DNA from: Hathewaya limosa
GTDB lineage: Bacteria > Bacillota > Clostridia > Clostridiales > Clostridiaceae
DNA length: 64,000 nucleotides
Direction of reading: 5' to 3'
Assembly: GCF_030815255.1 (NCBI RefSeq)
Contig: NZ_JAUSWN010000003.1
Coordinates: 62,001 to 126,000, forward strand
Position numbers and translations under genes: made by a program. Positions 8,158 to 17,545 of this stretch are shown piece by piece; position 1 is the first letter of the stretch; every line of letters starts with the position of its first letter. The notes beneath the pieces are model-generated. The model ran no database searches, was not told the DNA's origin, and saw only the letters and a program-made list of their open reading frames with translations.

Positions 8158-10335
8158 ATGAGCAAAATATTAGTATTAGCAGAAAAACCTAGTGTAGGTA
8201 GAGATATAGCAAAAGTTTTAAAATGTAATAAGAATAAAGGTAGTTATATAGAAGGAGATAAGTATATCGTTACATGGGCTTTAGGACACTTAGTTGGACT
8301 TCAAGATCCTGAAGGGTATGATAATAAATATAAAAATTGGAATATGGAATCTCTTCCTATGATGCCAAAGTATATGAAAACAACCGTTCTTCGTAAAACA
8401 TCTAAGCAATTTTATGCTGTTAAAAAAGTTATGATGAGAGATGACATTAAAGAAATAGTCATTGCTACAGATGCCGGACGTGAAGGAGAATTAGTAGCTA
8501 GATGGATTATAGAAAAAGTAGGATCTAAAAAGCCTATAAAAAGATTATGGATATCATCTCAAACTAATAAAGCCATTATAGAAGGATTTAAAAATTTAAA
8601 ACCTGGTGCAATGTATGAAAATCTATATAAAGCTGCCGTATGTAGAGCAGAAGCTGATTGGCTTGTTGGATTAAATGTAACTAGAGCATTGACTTGTAAA
8701 TATAATGCTCAATTATCAGCAGGACGTGTTCAATCGCCAACTCTTGGACTTATAATTCAGAGAGAAGAAGAGATAAAAAGCTTTGTACCTAAAACATATC
8801 ATACTATAGAAATTAATACACCTAAGTGTAAGTTTACATGGGTTAATAAAGAAGGAAACTCTAGAATTTTTGATAAAGAATTTTTAAATAAAGTTTTATC
8901 AAAGGTAAAATCTAATAATCTTACTTTAGTAGAAGTTAAAGAAGCTAAAAAGAAGAAATATCCTAAGGCTTTATATGATTTAACTGAACTTCAAAGAGAT
9001 TGTAATAAGATCTGGGGATATTCAGCAAAGCAAACTTTAAATATTATGCAAAGACTTTATGAAAATCATAAGCTTCTTACTTATCCAAGAACTGATTCTA
9101 GATATTTATCACAGGATATTGTACCTACAATAAAAGATAGATTAAAAGCAGTTTCTTTTGGAGAATTTAGGGCTACATCAAGTGAACTATTAAAGCATAC
9201 TATTAAAGGGAATAAGAACTTTGTAGATGATTCTAAGGTTTCAGATCACCATGCTATAATTCCAACTGAAGAGAATGGAAACTTAGCTAATCTAAGTACT
9301 GAGGAAAAACATGTATACAATTTAGTTATAAAAAGGTTTTTAAGTGTTTTAATGCCTCCTTATGAATATATACAAACAACTTTAGAAGGTAATATAAATG
9401 GTGAAAGAGTTATAGCTAAAGGAAATGTTGTTGTGTCAAAGGGATGGAAAGCTCTTTATGATAAAGAAAGTATAGAAGATAATGAGTCAGATATACTTGA
9501 ACAGGTTTTACCTAAATTTAATAAAGGTGATGAAATCAAAATTTCAAGTGTTTCTACTAAAAAAGGAGAAACTAATCCACCAGCAAGATTTAATGAAGGA
9601 ACATTATTATCTGCTATGGAAAATCCTCAAAAATACACTGAAATAGATAAAGCATCTGCTAAAACTCTTGGTGAAACAGGGGGATTAGGAACTGTTGCTA
9701 CAAGGGCAGATATAATAGAAAAATTATTTAATTCCTTTGTTATAGAGAAAAAGGGAAAGGATATTTATCCAACATCTAAAGGTAAACAATTAATAGAATT
9801 AGTACCAAAGGATTTAAAATCACCTCTTCTTACAGCAGAATGGGAACAACGTCTTGATAAAATAAGTAAGGGTAAAGAGGATTCACATAAATTCTTAAAA
9901 GAAATAAGGAATTATACAGTTGCCTTAGTACAAGATGTTAAGTTAGAAGAAAATAGCTTTAAACATGATAATATGACTAGAACTAGATGTCCTGAATGTG
10001 GAAAATATCTTTTAGAGGTTAAAGGTAAAAAAGGAAAGATGTTAGTTTGTCAGGATAGAGAATGTGGTTACAGAAAAGGTCTTTCTAAAGTAACTAATGC
10101 TAGATGTCCTGAATGTCATAAAAAGTTAGAGTTAAGAGGAGAAGGGGAAGGGCAAATTTTTGTTTGTTCTTGTGGATATAGAGAAAAATTAAGTACCTTT
10201 AAACAAAGAAAACAAACTAAAGGAAATACACCTTCTAAAAGAGAAGTATCAAACTATATAAAAAAGCAAAACAAACAGAATGAAGAAAATATGAATAGTG
10301 CATTAGCTGAAGCATTAGCAAAATTAAAATTATAA
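8158..10335 (+). CDS. topB: DNA topoisomerase III (type IA)
   Basis: 725 residues from ATG 8158. This start has GAAAGGA about 7 bases upstream and yields the canonical MSKILVLAEKPSVG; the earlier in-frame ATG at 8137 lacks a ribosome site. The Toprim domain comes first (AEKPSVG, then TDAGREGELVARW). The active-site tyrosine is in LLTYPRTDSRYL. The C-terminus carries two zinc-ribbon-like modules: CPECGKYLLEV with CQDRECGY, and CPECHKKLEL with CSCGYRE. The enzyme decatenates and relaxes DNA through single-strand passage. It is longer than minimal TopB because of the zinc modules, as is common in Firmicutes. Confidence 0.94.
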   Translation: MSKILVLAEKPSVGRDIAKVLKCNKNKGSYIEGDKYIVTWALGHLVGLQDPEGYDNKYKNWNMESLPMMPKYMKTTVLRKTSKQFYAVKKVMMRDDIKEIVIATDAGREGELVARWIIEKVGSKKPIKRLWISSQTNKAIIEGFKNLKPGAMYENLYKAAVCRAEADWLVGLNVTRALTCKYNAQLSAGRVQSPTLGLIIQREEEIKSFVPKTYHTIEINTPKCKFTWVNKEGNSRIFDKEFLNKVLSKVKSNNLTLVEVKEAKKKKYPKALYDLTELQRDCNKIWGYSAKQTLNIMQRLYENHKLLTYPRTDSRYLSQDIVPTIKDRLKAVSFGEFRATSSELLKHTIKGNKNFVDDSKVSDHHAIIPTEENGNLANLSTEEKHVYNLVIKRFLSVLMPPYEYIQTTLEGNINGERVIAKGNVVVSKGWKALYDKESIEDNESDILEQVLPKFNKGDEIKISSVSTKKGETNPPARFNEGTLLSAMENPQKYTEIDKASAKTLGETGGLGTVATRADIIEKLFNSFVIEKKGKDIYPTSKGKQLIELVPKDLKSPLLTAEWEQRLDKISKGKEDSHKFLKEIRNYTVALVQDVKLEENSFKHDNMTRTRCPECGKYLLEVKGKKGKMLVCQDRECGYRKGLSKVTNARCPECHKKLELRGEGEGQIFVCSCGYREKLSTFKQRKQTKGNTPSKREVSNYIKKQNKQNEENMNSALAEALAKLKL

Positions 10336-10341
10336 ATAACA

Positions 10342-10382
10342 AAAAAGTAAGATATAAGTTTTCACTGTATATCTTACTTTTT
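10342..10382 (+). terminator. Bidirectional terminator between topB and the convergent lipoprotein gene
   Basis: The stem AAGTAAGATATA with TATATCTTACTT is flanked by A-runs on the left and T-runs on the right. It can therefore end transcription from both sides of this convergent pair. Confidence 0.85.
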
Positions 10383-10392
10383 ATTTTATGAA

Positions 10393-12003
10393 TTATTTAG
10401 TGAAATATAATTTAGATAAATCTTCAAACATATATATTGGAACTAATCTAGCTTCTTCAACTCCACCTAAATTATTTTGTGTTACAACCTTTGAAGTAGG
10501 ATAATCTATAGTATATATAGGAAGATCATCAGCTATAGTTTTTTGGATGTTTTCATATATTTCTTTTCTCTTATTAGAGTCCTTTTCAACTTTACCTTCA
10601 TCAAATAATTTATCTAATTCTTTATTAGAATATTGAGAAGCATTGAATGTTGAATTAGTATAGAATGCGTTGCTATAAGTACTTGGTTCATCACCGAAAA
10701 CGTAACCATTTAAAGTTAAATCAAAATCTCTTGCTTTTTTACCCATTATTTTTTCATAGAATACCTTTGAATCTAAGGATACCAAGTCTATATCAAGACC
10801 GATTTCTTTTAATTGTTGTTGAACCACAAGTGCGATTTTTTTAGCAAGTCCGCCACCACTAGGATATAAGAATTTTAATTTACCTTTAGTTACCCCTGAT
10901 TTTTTCATTAATTCTTTAGCTTTGTCTAAATCATGATTATATTTTTCTATATCTTCAGTATATGAGAAAGTTGATGGTGGGAATACTGAATAAGCCTTTT
11001 TAGTTAATTCTTCAGTAGAATAAGATTTTATTATCTCTTCTTTATTTAAAGCATATGCAATAGCTTGTCTTACTTCTTTCTTAGATAAAATAGGATTTTT
11101 AACATTTAAAGCCATATAATAAGTCATACCTTCTGGATATGAATAATCTTTAAATTTATCATCTTTAGAATACTTTAAATAAGATTCATCAGAAACATAT
11201 GTTGCAGAAACCTCTCCATTTTGGAAAGCTAATCCAGAAGAATTATCATCTGTAATTATTCTAAAGACTACTTTATCCATATGAGGTTTTCCAGCATAAT
11301 AATCGTCAAATCTTTCAAGTGTCAACATTTCACCTTTTTTCCATTCCTTAAATTTAAATGGACCAGAACCTATAGGTTTTGAAGTTGAAGCTTCTGCTTT
11401 AGCTATATCTTTTTCTTTTTCAAAAACATGTTTTGGAATAGGTCTAAAATCTGTTAAAGCAGCTTTAAAAGGAACATAAACTTCAGGTAATTTAAATTCA
11501 ACAGTTAAATCATCTTTTTTACTTACTTTAACTTCTTTATCGTTAATAACAAAATTTTCTCTTGCACCTGTAGTGCCTTTTGAATTAAGTATAGTATTAC
11601 ATGTAAAAACAATATCATCAGCTGTGATTTTATTTCCATCATGCCATTTCAAGTTATCTTTAAGAATTACTGTATATGTTTTCATATCATCTGATATTTT
11701 TAATTCCTTAGCAAGATGATACGTTATTTTACCATCATGTTCAGTAAATAGAGAATCAAATATAGCATTGTTTACCATATGACTAGATCTATCACCCATA
11801 TACAATGGATTTAAAGTAAGCGGATCTGAATCGGAAGAGAATATAAATGTTCCTCCGTCTTGAATTGTAGGTTTTTTAGCCTCTGTTTTTTGTTCTTGTT
11901 TTATTTCATTTGTTTTTGTAGTAGTGTCTGCTTTACTACTACAACCTACTAAAGAAAATACTAAGCTCATTGACAGTAGAGTTGCAATAAACTTCTTTTT
12001 CAT
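10393..12003 (-). CDS. Family 5 solute-binding lipoprotein (peptide/nickel ABC transporter type)
   Basis: 536 residues with a lipoprotein signal: MKKKFIATLLSMSLVFSL, then the lipobox LVGCSS (Cys21). Beyond a Lys/Thr/Glu-rich linker comes the SBP_bac_5 fold: SDSDPLTLNPLYMGD, LKDNLKWHDGNKITADDIVFT, KPIGSGPFKFKEW, EVRQAIAYALNKEEII. Such proteins capture peptides, nickel or other small molecules for an Opp/Dpp-type ABC importer. No permease or ATPase gene is adjacent, so this is an orphan receptor. The ligand cannot be called. The AAGGAGGG ribosome site is strong. Confidence 0.9.
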   Translation of the reverse strand: MKKKFIATLLSMSLVFSLVGCSSKADTTTKTNEIKQEQKTEAKKPTIQDGGTFIFSSDSDPLTLNPLYMGDRSSHMVNNAIFDSLFTEHDGKITYHLAKELKISDDMKTYTVILKDNLKWHDGNKITADDIVFTCNTILNSKGTTGARENFVINDKEVKVSKKDDLTVEFKLPEVYVPFKAALTDFRPIPKHVFEKEKDIAKAEASTSKPIGSGPFKFKEWKKGEMLTLERFDDYYAGKPHMDKVVFRIITDDNSSGLAFQNGEVSATYVSDESYLKYSKDDKFKDYSYPEGMTYYMALNVKNPILSKKEVRQAIAYALNKEEIIKSYSTEELTKKAYSVFPPSTFSYTEDIEKYNHDLDKAKELMKKSGVTKGKLKFLYPSGGGLAKKIALVVQQQLKEIGLDIDLVSLDSKVFYEKIMGKKARDFDLTLNGYVFGDEPSTYSNAFYTNSTFNASQYSNKELDKLFDEGKVEKDSNKRKEIYENIQKTIADDLPIYTIDYPTSKVVTQNNLGGVEEARLVPIYMFEDLSKLYFTK

Positions 12004-12306
12004 TTTTTACCCTCCTTAATTTTAACCATATTAAATGGTTTTCAAACTTTTTAATTATTGTTATATAAAAATATGACTAATTAAAAAGTAATTTATTGTT
12101 GTTTTTATTTATTTTTGTCAACATATGAAATTTTATAATAAAAAACCAATATATTCAATAAATTTCACTTAAGTATTTAGATTTTCGATTAAGTTCACTT
12201 TTGTTATTTGTATTTTATAGGACATTCTATAAAACTTGTCAAATATAATATTATATATGTTATAATAATTTTGATTACATAACCCTATTTTTAGGAGGAA
12301 ATATAT
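12004..12306. promoter_or_regulatory. Divergent promoter region, lipoprotein gene / CGGC gene
   Basis: This AT-rich spacer separates two divergent genes. Toward the + strand gene, TTGTCA (12236-12241) and an extended -10, TGT-TATAAT (12261-12266), form a plausible promoter with a 19-base spacer. Toward the - strand gene, TTGACA (12116-12121, complementary strand) is a good -35 but its -10 is weak. A small hairpin, AACCAT-ATTAA-ATGGTT (12024-12040), lies just upstream of the lipoprotein Shine-Dalgarno. No gene is seen here. Confidence 0.5.
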
Positions 12307-12630
12307 ATGAACATAGCTATATTAACTTGTAATAAGCTCTCTTATGAATGCTGTGGTGCTTGGTGTCTTCAAGCATTTAATGAAAAAAGTAAAGGATTTG
12401 CTATATATAAAGATTTAGATGAAGAGATAAAATTATATGGATTTTTTCATTGCAATGGTTGTGATAAGGATTTAAAAAAAGAATTAGATTATAAAATGGT
12501 ACAATTAAAAAAATGTAATGTTACTAGAATTCATCTTTCTCTGTGTGTAAAAAATCAATGTAATAGATATGATGAAATTAAATCTATGCTAGAAAATGAA
12601 GGATTTGAAGTTGTTTATGGAACTCATTAG
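12307..12630 (+). CDS. CGGC domain protein
   Basis: 107 residues, cysteine-rich, preceded by AGGAGG. It has the layout of small CGGC-domain proteins: an N-terminal strand (MNIAILTC), an ECCGAWC cluster, then HCNGCDKDL in place of the central CGGC, and RIHLSLCVKNQC. A role in metal or redox chemistry is presumed for the family, but none is proven. It is a single-gene unit between a clear promoter and a terminator. Confidence 0.8.
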   Translation: MNIAILTCNKLSYECCGAWCLQAFNEKSKGFAIYKDLDEEIKLYGFFHCNGCDKDLKKELDYKMVQLKKCNVTRIHLSLCVKNQCNRYDEIKSMLENEGFEVVYGTH

Positions 12631-12702
12631 AATTAGTATAAATAACGGAGCTTATTTCAATGTGACAAGTTCCAGTTTGAAATTGTATTTATGAGCGTAT
12701 TA

Positions 12703-12728
12703 AAAAAGGAGGGATTAACCTCCTTTTT
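12703..12728. terminator. Terminator between CGGC gene and convergent HAD gene
   Basis: The 10-bp stem AAAAAGGAGG / CCTCCTTTTT has a 6-base loop. The flanking A and T runs let it work from both sides. Confidence 0.85.
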
Positions 12729-12740
12729 AACTTATTTAGA

Positions 12741-13469
12741 TTAGAATTGAATATCTAAAGGTGAAAGCTTATATATCATATCTTTTCTTTCAACTATTAT
12801 TTTTGCTTTTTCGCGTACTTCATTATCTTCAAGAATCTTTTCTACAAGTTCTTTAGTAGGATTTATTGCAGTTGGATTTCCTACATTCTTAAACATAGTA
12901 AAATCTCCAGAAGTATCTCCATAAGCATAACTTTTACTTAAATCAATATCATATTTTGCACAAAAGCTTGATATTGCCTTTTGTTTACTTTCACTATCCC
13001 ACATAGGTATTAATTCACCTGTATATATATCATTTTTATCTTTTTCATATACAGTACCTACATAATCAGTAAATCCATGTTTTAAACTCATGTTTTTAAC
13101 TAATTCTATAGGAGAACCTGAAATTGCTATAACTAAATGTCCATTCTTTTTATGATATTCTATTCGATCTCTAGTAAAGGTATAAACCCTATCCCCTTTT
13201 TGTTTTATTACTAACTCAGCTATGAATTCAATTTGTGATTTATGCAAACCTTTTATTGCCTCTGTATAGATATCTGCCATTTTTAAAAGATAATTATCAT
13301 AGTTTCCTTGTCTTTTATCCCATTTAATATAGTAAGGACGAACTTCGTTGTACCATCTAGAATTATCTATAATCTCACTTTTAATTAGTTTTTTAAATAC
13401 TTCTGTAATTAATCCTTCTCTGTATAATGTTCCATCAATATCAAAAAATGCAGCTACTTTACTTGACAT
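12741..13469 (-). CDS. HAD-IB family phosphatase
   Basis: 242 residues. HAD motif I is FFDIDGTLY near the N-terminus, motif II is the serine in VIAISGSP, and motif IV is YAYGDTSGDFTMF. A helical cap lies between motifs I and II, as in phosphoserine-phosphatase-like IB enzymes. It hydrolyses a small phosphorylated metabolite that cannot be named from the sequence. The gene stands alone between a convergent terminator and the divergent cca gene. Confidence 0.88.
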   Translation of the reverse strand: MSSKVAAFFDIDGTLYREGLITEVFKKLIKSEIIDNSRWYNEVRPYYIKWDKRQGNYDNYLLKMADIYTEAIKGLHKSQIEFIAELVIKQKGDRVYTFTRDRIEYHKKNGHLVIAISGSPIELVKNMSLKHGFTDYVGTVYEKDKNDIYTGELIPMWDSESKQKAISSFCAKYDIDLSKSYAYGDTSGDFTMFKNVGNPTAINPTKELVEKILEDNEVREKAKIIVERKDMIYKLSPLDIQF

Positions 13470-13611
13470 AATTTATCAACTCCTTACAATTGAATATATA
13501 AATTAATTTTTTATAAAATATTTTCCAAAGATTTCCAAGGAAATTTAATTTATATTAAGCAAGATTATAATAGATATCTATGTAAAAATCAATAAGAATT
13601 TAGGTGATTTT

Positions 13612-14901
13612 ATGAATAAAAACACTAGTAATATTATTATTCCTAAAAAAGTTCAATATATTATAGAAACCTTAAAAAGAAACGGATTTAAAAGCTATGT
13701 TGTCGGAGGATGTGTAAGAGATTCTCTTTTACACAAGGTTCCCAAAGATTGGGATATTACAACTAATGCAGAACCTAATACTATTATAGATATATTTAAT
13801 GATTTGGGACATAAAACTTATGAAGTAGGTAAAGCTTTTGGAACAATTATAGTTAATATACATAAGGAGGACTTTGAAGTAACTACTTTTAGATGTGAAA
13901 AAGATTATATAAATAATAGAAAACCTTCCATAGTTTATTTTACAAAGGATATTAAAGAAGATTTAAAAAGAAGAGATTTTACAATAAATGCTATGGCATA
14001 TAATTATGAGGATGGGTTAATAGATATTTTTCATGGAAAATCTGATTTAAATAAAGCATTAATAAAAACTGTTGGAAATAGTAGTGATAGATTTTTTGAG
14101 GATGCTCTTAGAATGTTGCGAGCTATTAGATTTTCAACTTGTTTAAATTTTACATTAGATCCTCTAACTAAAAATGGCATTTATATAAATAGGGCTTTAA
14201 TAAGAAATATAAGTAAAGAAAGAATAACTACTGAATTAACCAAAATCTTTTCAGATAAAAATTGTTATAAGGGGATACTTACTCTTTTTGAAACAGAGAT
14301 TATTTATGATATCTTCCAAATTAAGAATTATACTTTAGAAAATGATTTGAAACTTTTAAATAGATTTTCACATATATTTTATTTAGACCTGTCTTTGGAG
14401 GAAAAGCTAAGTTTTTTCTTATTTATTATATATAAGTATATATTGAAGGCTTCTATAGAAAGTATAAGATTAAAAGAATGCTTATCTTATCCCAATGAAG
14501 TTATAAAACATATAAATACTAATTTAAAATACCTATATAATCCTATAAACAAGGCTACAAGGTTATACGTATGTAAAATTATTAATGAATTTTCCTTAGA
14601 AAATTTAAATGATTTTTTACAGGTATATTCAGCATATATATTAATTTTAGAAGATAAAGTGTATGAGGAAATACTAAAGGACTTTTTAAAAGAAAAAGAA
14701 TATATTATACAAAATAGAGTACCTATAAGTTTAAAAGATTTAAATATTAATGGAAAGGGTTTAATAGATTTAGGAATAAAAGAGGGGATACGTATAAAAA
14801 AAATATTAAATATTCTATTAGAGAAAACTATTGAGAATCCTAAATTAAATTCTAAAGAAAAGTTAATAGAAGAAGCAATTAAAGTTGCTAATAATATTTA
14901 A
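13612..14901 (+). CDS. cca: CCA tRNA nucleotidyltransferase (class II, CCA-adding)
   Basis: 429 residues. All hallmark motifs are present: GGCVRDSLL and DWDITTNA (nucleotidyl transfer, with D-x-D type metal ligands), RRDFTINAMAY, and EDALRMLRAIRF in the neck. It adds or repairs the 3' CCA of tRNAs. The N-terminal half is well conserved. The C-terminal helical half is AT-rich and diverged, as usual. In some bacteria with two such enzymes one only adds CC or A, so the exact specificity is not certain. Confidence 0.88.
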   Translation: MNKNTSNIIIPKKVQYIIETLKRNGFKSYVVGGCVRDSLLHKVPKDWDITTNAEPNTIIDIFNDLGHKTYEVGKAFGTIIVNIHKEDFEVTTFRCEKDYINNRKPSIVYFTKDIKEDLKRRDFTINAMAYNYEDGLIDIFHGKSDLNKALIKTVGNSSDRFFEDALRMLRAIRFSTCLNFTLDPLTKNGIYINRALIRNISKERITTELTKIFSDKNCYKGILTLFETEIIYDIFQIKNYTLENDLKLLNRFSHIFYLDLSLEEKLSFFLFIIYKYILKASIESIRLKECLSYPNEVIKHINTNLKYLYNPINKATRLYVCKIINEFSLENLNDFLQVYSAYILILEDKVYEEILKDFLKEKEYIIQNRVPISLKDLNINGKGLIDLGIKEGIRIKKILNILLEKTIENPKLNSKEKLIEEAIKVANNI

Positions 14902-14905
14902 AATT

Positions 14906-14941
14906 AATAATAAGGTGTAAATTCCATTACACCTTATTATT
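14906..14941. terminator. Bidirectional terminator between cca and asnA
   Basis: The 15-bp stem AATAATAAGGTGTAA / TTACACCTTATTATT with a 6-base loop lies between two convergent genes. Confidence 0.85.
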
Positions 14942-14948
14942 TCTAAGA

Positions 14949-15959
14949 TTAAAGAAGTTCTATATCACTATTTAAACATTGAGATATAATATCTTCACTC
15001 CAAACAGAGCTTTGAACCTCTCCTATATGTTTTTTCTTTAAGAAGAACATGCAAATTCTTGATTGACCTATTCCTCCACCAATAGTGTAAGGTAATTTAC
15101 CTTCTAATAATGCTTTATGGTAAGGAAGTTCACGTCTTTCCATCATATTAGCTTTTTCTAATTGGTCCATTAAAGCTTTTTCATCTACTCTTATACCCAT
15201 TGAAGACAGTTCTAAAGCGCATCCTAATGTTGGATACCAGAATAATATATCTCCATTTAGGCTCCAATCATCATAGTCAGGAGAACGTCCATCATGTTTT
15301 TTACCGCTCTTTAAAATATCACCGATTTGCATTAAGAATACAGCTTTCTTTTCTCTTGCAATTTCATTTTCTCTTTCTTTATCTGTAAGATTTGGATACA
15401 TATCTTCTAATTCTTGACTTGTTACAAAAGTAATTTCTTCAGGTAATATTTTAGTATATCCTTTTATAAAACTAGCTACTAAATCTTCTGTTTCTTTAAA
15501 TACACTATAAATAGTTTTTACAGTTTCTTTTAATGTTTCCATATTTCTATCTTCTTTACGTATTACTTTTTCCCAATCCCATTGGTCTACATAAAAAGAA
15601 TGTAATCTATCTAAGTCTTCATCTCTTCTTATGGCATTCATATCAGTATAAAGACCTTCGCCATTTTCAAAACCATATGTAAGTAGAGCTATTCTCTTCC
15701 ATTTAGCTAAAGATTGAACTATTTCTAATTCTTCTTTAACGCCTTTAGCATCAAAAGATACAGGTCTTTCATAACCATTTAAGTTATCATTAATACCACT
15801 ATCTTTCTTTACGAAAAGGGGAGCTGAAACTCTAACTAAATTCAACTTTTCTGCTAATTTACTTTCAAAAAAGTCTTTAATTTTTTTAATGTTAATTTCT
15901 GTTTCCTTAATACTACTTTTTAGTTCCATTGAAATTTGTGAATACTTTAAATCTACCAT
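14949..15959 (-). CDS. asnA: Aspartate-ammonia ligase (asparagine synthetase A)
   Basis: 336 residues, the usual AsnA length. Conserved blocks are VRVSAPLFV, DLDRLHSFYVDQWDWE, KHDGRSPDYDDWSLNGDI, ELSSMGIRVD and YTIGGGIGQSRICMFFL; the last is the class II aminoacyl-tRNA-synthetase-like motif 3. It makes asparagine from aspartate and ammonia with ATP. It has an AAAGGAGG ribosome site and is controlled by an upstream T-box leader whose specifier is an asparagine codon. Confidence 0.96.
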   Translation of the reverse strand: MVDLKYSQISMELKSSIKETEINIKKIKDFFESKLAEKLNLVRVSAPLFVKKDSGINDNLNGYERPVSFDAKGVKEELEIVQSLAKWKRIALLTYGFENGEGLYTDMNAIRRDEDLDRLHSFYVDQWDWEKVIRKEDRNMETLKETVKTIYSVFKETEDLVASFIKGYTKILPEEITFVTSQELEDMYPNLTDKERENEIAREKKAVFLMQIGDILKSGKKHDGRSPDYDDWSLNGDILFWYPTLGCALELSSMGIRVDEKALMDQLEKANMMERRELPYHKALLEGKLPYTIGGGIGQSRICMFFLKKKHIGEVQSSVWSEDIISQCLNSDIELL

Positions 15960-15982
15960 TGTACAAATCCTCCTTTAAAATA

Positions 15983-16281
15983 AAAAAAATCTTTCATCCA
16001 CTAAAGGGACGAAAGACTGTATATTTCGCGGTACCACCCTAATTAGTCTGAAAGACTCACTCGTAATAACAGTACGAAATAATATAATTATTTGATACTG
16101 TTCCAAATTTAACGGTATGGTTCCGTCTAAGTCTACTGTTCTTTCGAAGTTCGGTTAGAAACTCTGAGATGTTCTTCAATATAAACTTTAGTGTCAAACT
16201 CTCACCATCATTGACTCGCTATGACTTCAATTTATATCTACTCTTCTCTTCATAGTAAATATCTATATGTTTTTTAATTTG
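15983..16281 (-). promoter_or_regulatory. T-box riboswitch, asparagine-specific, controlling asnA
   Basis: The leader on the - strand carries the T-box sequence GGGTGGTACCGCG (about 16026-16041). This is followed by a terminator stem, AGTCTTTCGTCC with GGATGAAAGATT, and a T-run (15983-16018). In stem I, the codon AAC (complement of 16171-16173) is followed by A and by TCTC that can pair with an upstream GAGA; this gives an Asn specifier, agreeing with the asnA product. Uncharged tRNA-Asn binding would stabilise the antiterminator and turn the gene on. Confidence 0.93.
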
Positions 16282-16287
16282 ATTTTA

Positions 16288-16316
16288 ATTTTATAACTAA
16301 TTTCTTAAATTGTCAA
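16288..16316 (-). promoter_or_regulatory. Promoter of the asnA T-box leader
   Basis: On the - strand TTGACA (16311-16316) is followed after exactly 17 bases by TAAAAT (16288-16293). The predicted start lies a few bases before T-box stem I. Confidence 0.75.
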
Positions 16317-16449
16317 TAAAATTTTTGTAGAAAAATAAAGAAAAATTTATTTGAATTATCATAATAAGAACTTATAAGTCTTTCGTTTAAATGATATAAT
16401 TGAAATCAAGATGTTTTATGATATACAAAGATTCTTGAGGAGGGGTTTC

Positions 16450-17475
16450 ATGAATAACTTAGCTATAGATGAATTTGGTTTTAACATTGGAAATATGAAA
16501 AAAGGAAAAAATAATTGTATAACTGATGTAAAAGGAGTTACGGTTGGTCATTATACAATAAAAGAAGAAGATATTAATACTGGAATAACTGCAATACTTC
16601 CTCATGAAGGTAATATTTTTAAAGAGAAAGTACAAGCTGCATCCTATGTTATAAATGGTTTTGGTAAGACTACAGGACTAATACAGTTAGATGAATTAGG
16701 AACTATAGAAACTCCTATAGTTTTAACTAACACCTTAAGTGTAGGCTCTGCATTTCAAGGTGTAATAAAATATATGTTAGAAGAAAATGAAGATATTGGT
16801 TTTTCAACAGGTACGGTAAATCCTATAATCTGTGAATGTAATGATGGATATTTAAATAATATTAGAAAAAATGTTATAACAGAAGAATTAGTATATAAAA
16901 CTATTAAATCTACAGATAAAGAATTTTTACAAGGTGCAGTAGGTGCTGGAACTGGTATGTGTTGTCTTGGATTAAAAGGTGGTATAGGTTCTTCTTCTAG
17001 GATAATAAACATAAATAATGTTGAATATACTTTAGGAGTTTTAGTACTTAGCAATTTTGGAATAGGTGAAAATTTAACTATTCAAGGAAAACCTTTTGGG
17101 GATACATTAAAAAATGCTTATCCCAGGGAAGATAAAGGATCTATTATAGTTATATTTGCTACAGATCTACCTTTAAACAATAGGCAACTTAAAAGAGTTT
17201 GTAAAAGAGCTAATATAGGTTTAGTACGAACTGGAAGTTATCTTGGAAATGGTAGTGGAGACATTGTAATAGGATTTTCCACTGAAAATAAAGTTAAACA
17301 TTATGAAAAAGATCATATATTGCAGGGAAAATACTTAAATGAAAACTATATAGACACGGTATTTAAAGCAATGGGAGAGGCAACAGAAGAGAGTATTCTT
17401 AATGCTCTTATAAATGCAGAAACTACAGTGGGATTTTTAAAACGTAAAAAATTAGGTTTAAGAGATATTTTATAA
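16450..17475 (+). CDS. P1 family (DmpA-like, S58) peptidase
   Basis: 341 residues from ATG 16450, which has GAGGAGGGG 5 bases upstream; the in-frame ATG at 16411 has none. Family blocks are NNCITDVKGVTVGH, GFGKTTGLIQLDELG, TPIVLTNTLSVG, GAVGAGTGM, LGVLVLSNFG and the C-terminal ALINAETT. These self-cleaving N-terminal-nucleophile enzymes are aminopeptidases or amidases acting on small peptides or D-amino esters. The physiological substrate is unknown. No signal peptide, so probably cytoplasmic. Confidence 0.9.
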   Translation: MNNLAIDEFGFNIGNMKKGKNNCITDVKGVTVGHYTIKEEDINTGITAILPHEGNIFKEKVQAASYVINGFGKTTGLIQLDELGTIETPIVLTNTLSVGSAFQGVIKYMLEENEDIGFSTGTVNPIICECNDGYLNNIRKNVITEELVYKTIKSTDKEFLQGAVGAGTGMCCLGLKGGIGSSSRIININNVEYTLGVLVLSNFGIGENLTIQGKPFGDTLKNAYPREDKGSIIVIFATDLPLNNRQLKRVCKRANIGLVRTGSYLGNGSGDIVIGFSTENKVKHYEKDHILQGKYLNENYIDTVFKAMGEATEESILNALINAETTVGFLKRKKLGLRDIL

Positions 17476-17545
17476 GCTTAATGTATTTACATATTATGGT
17501 AAAAAATGTATAATATCTTATATGTGAATATTTGAGGTGAGTTTA

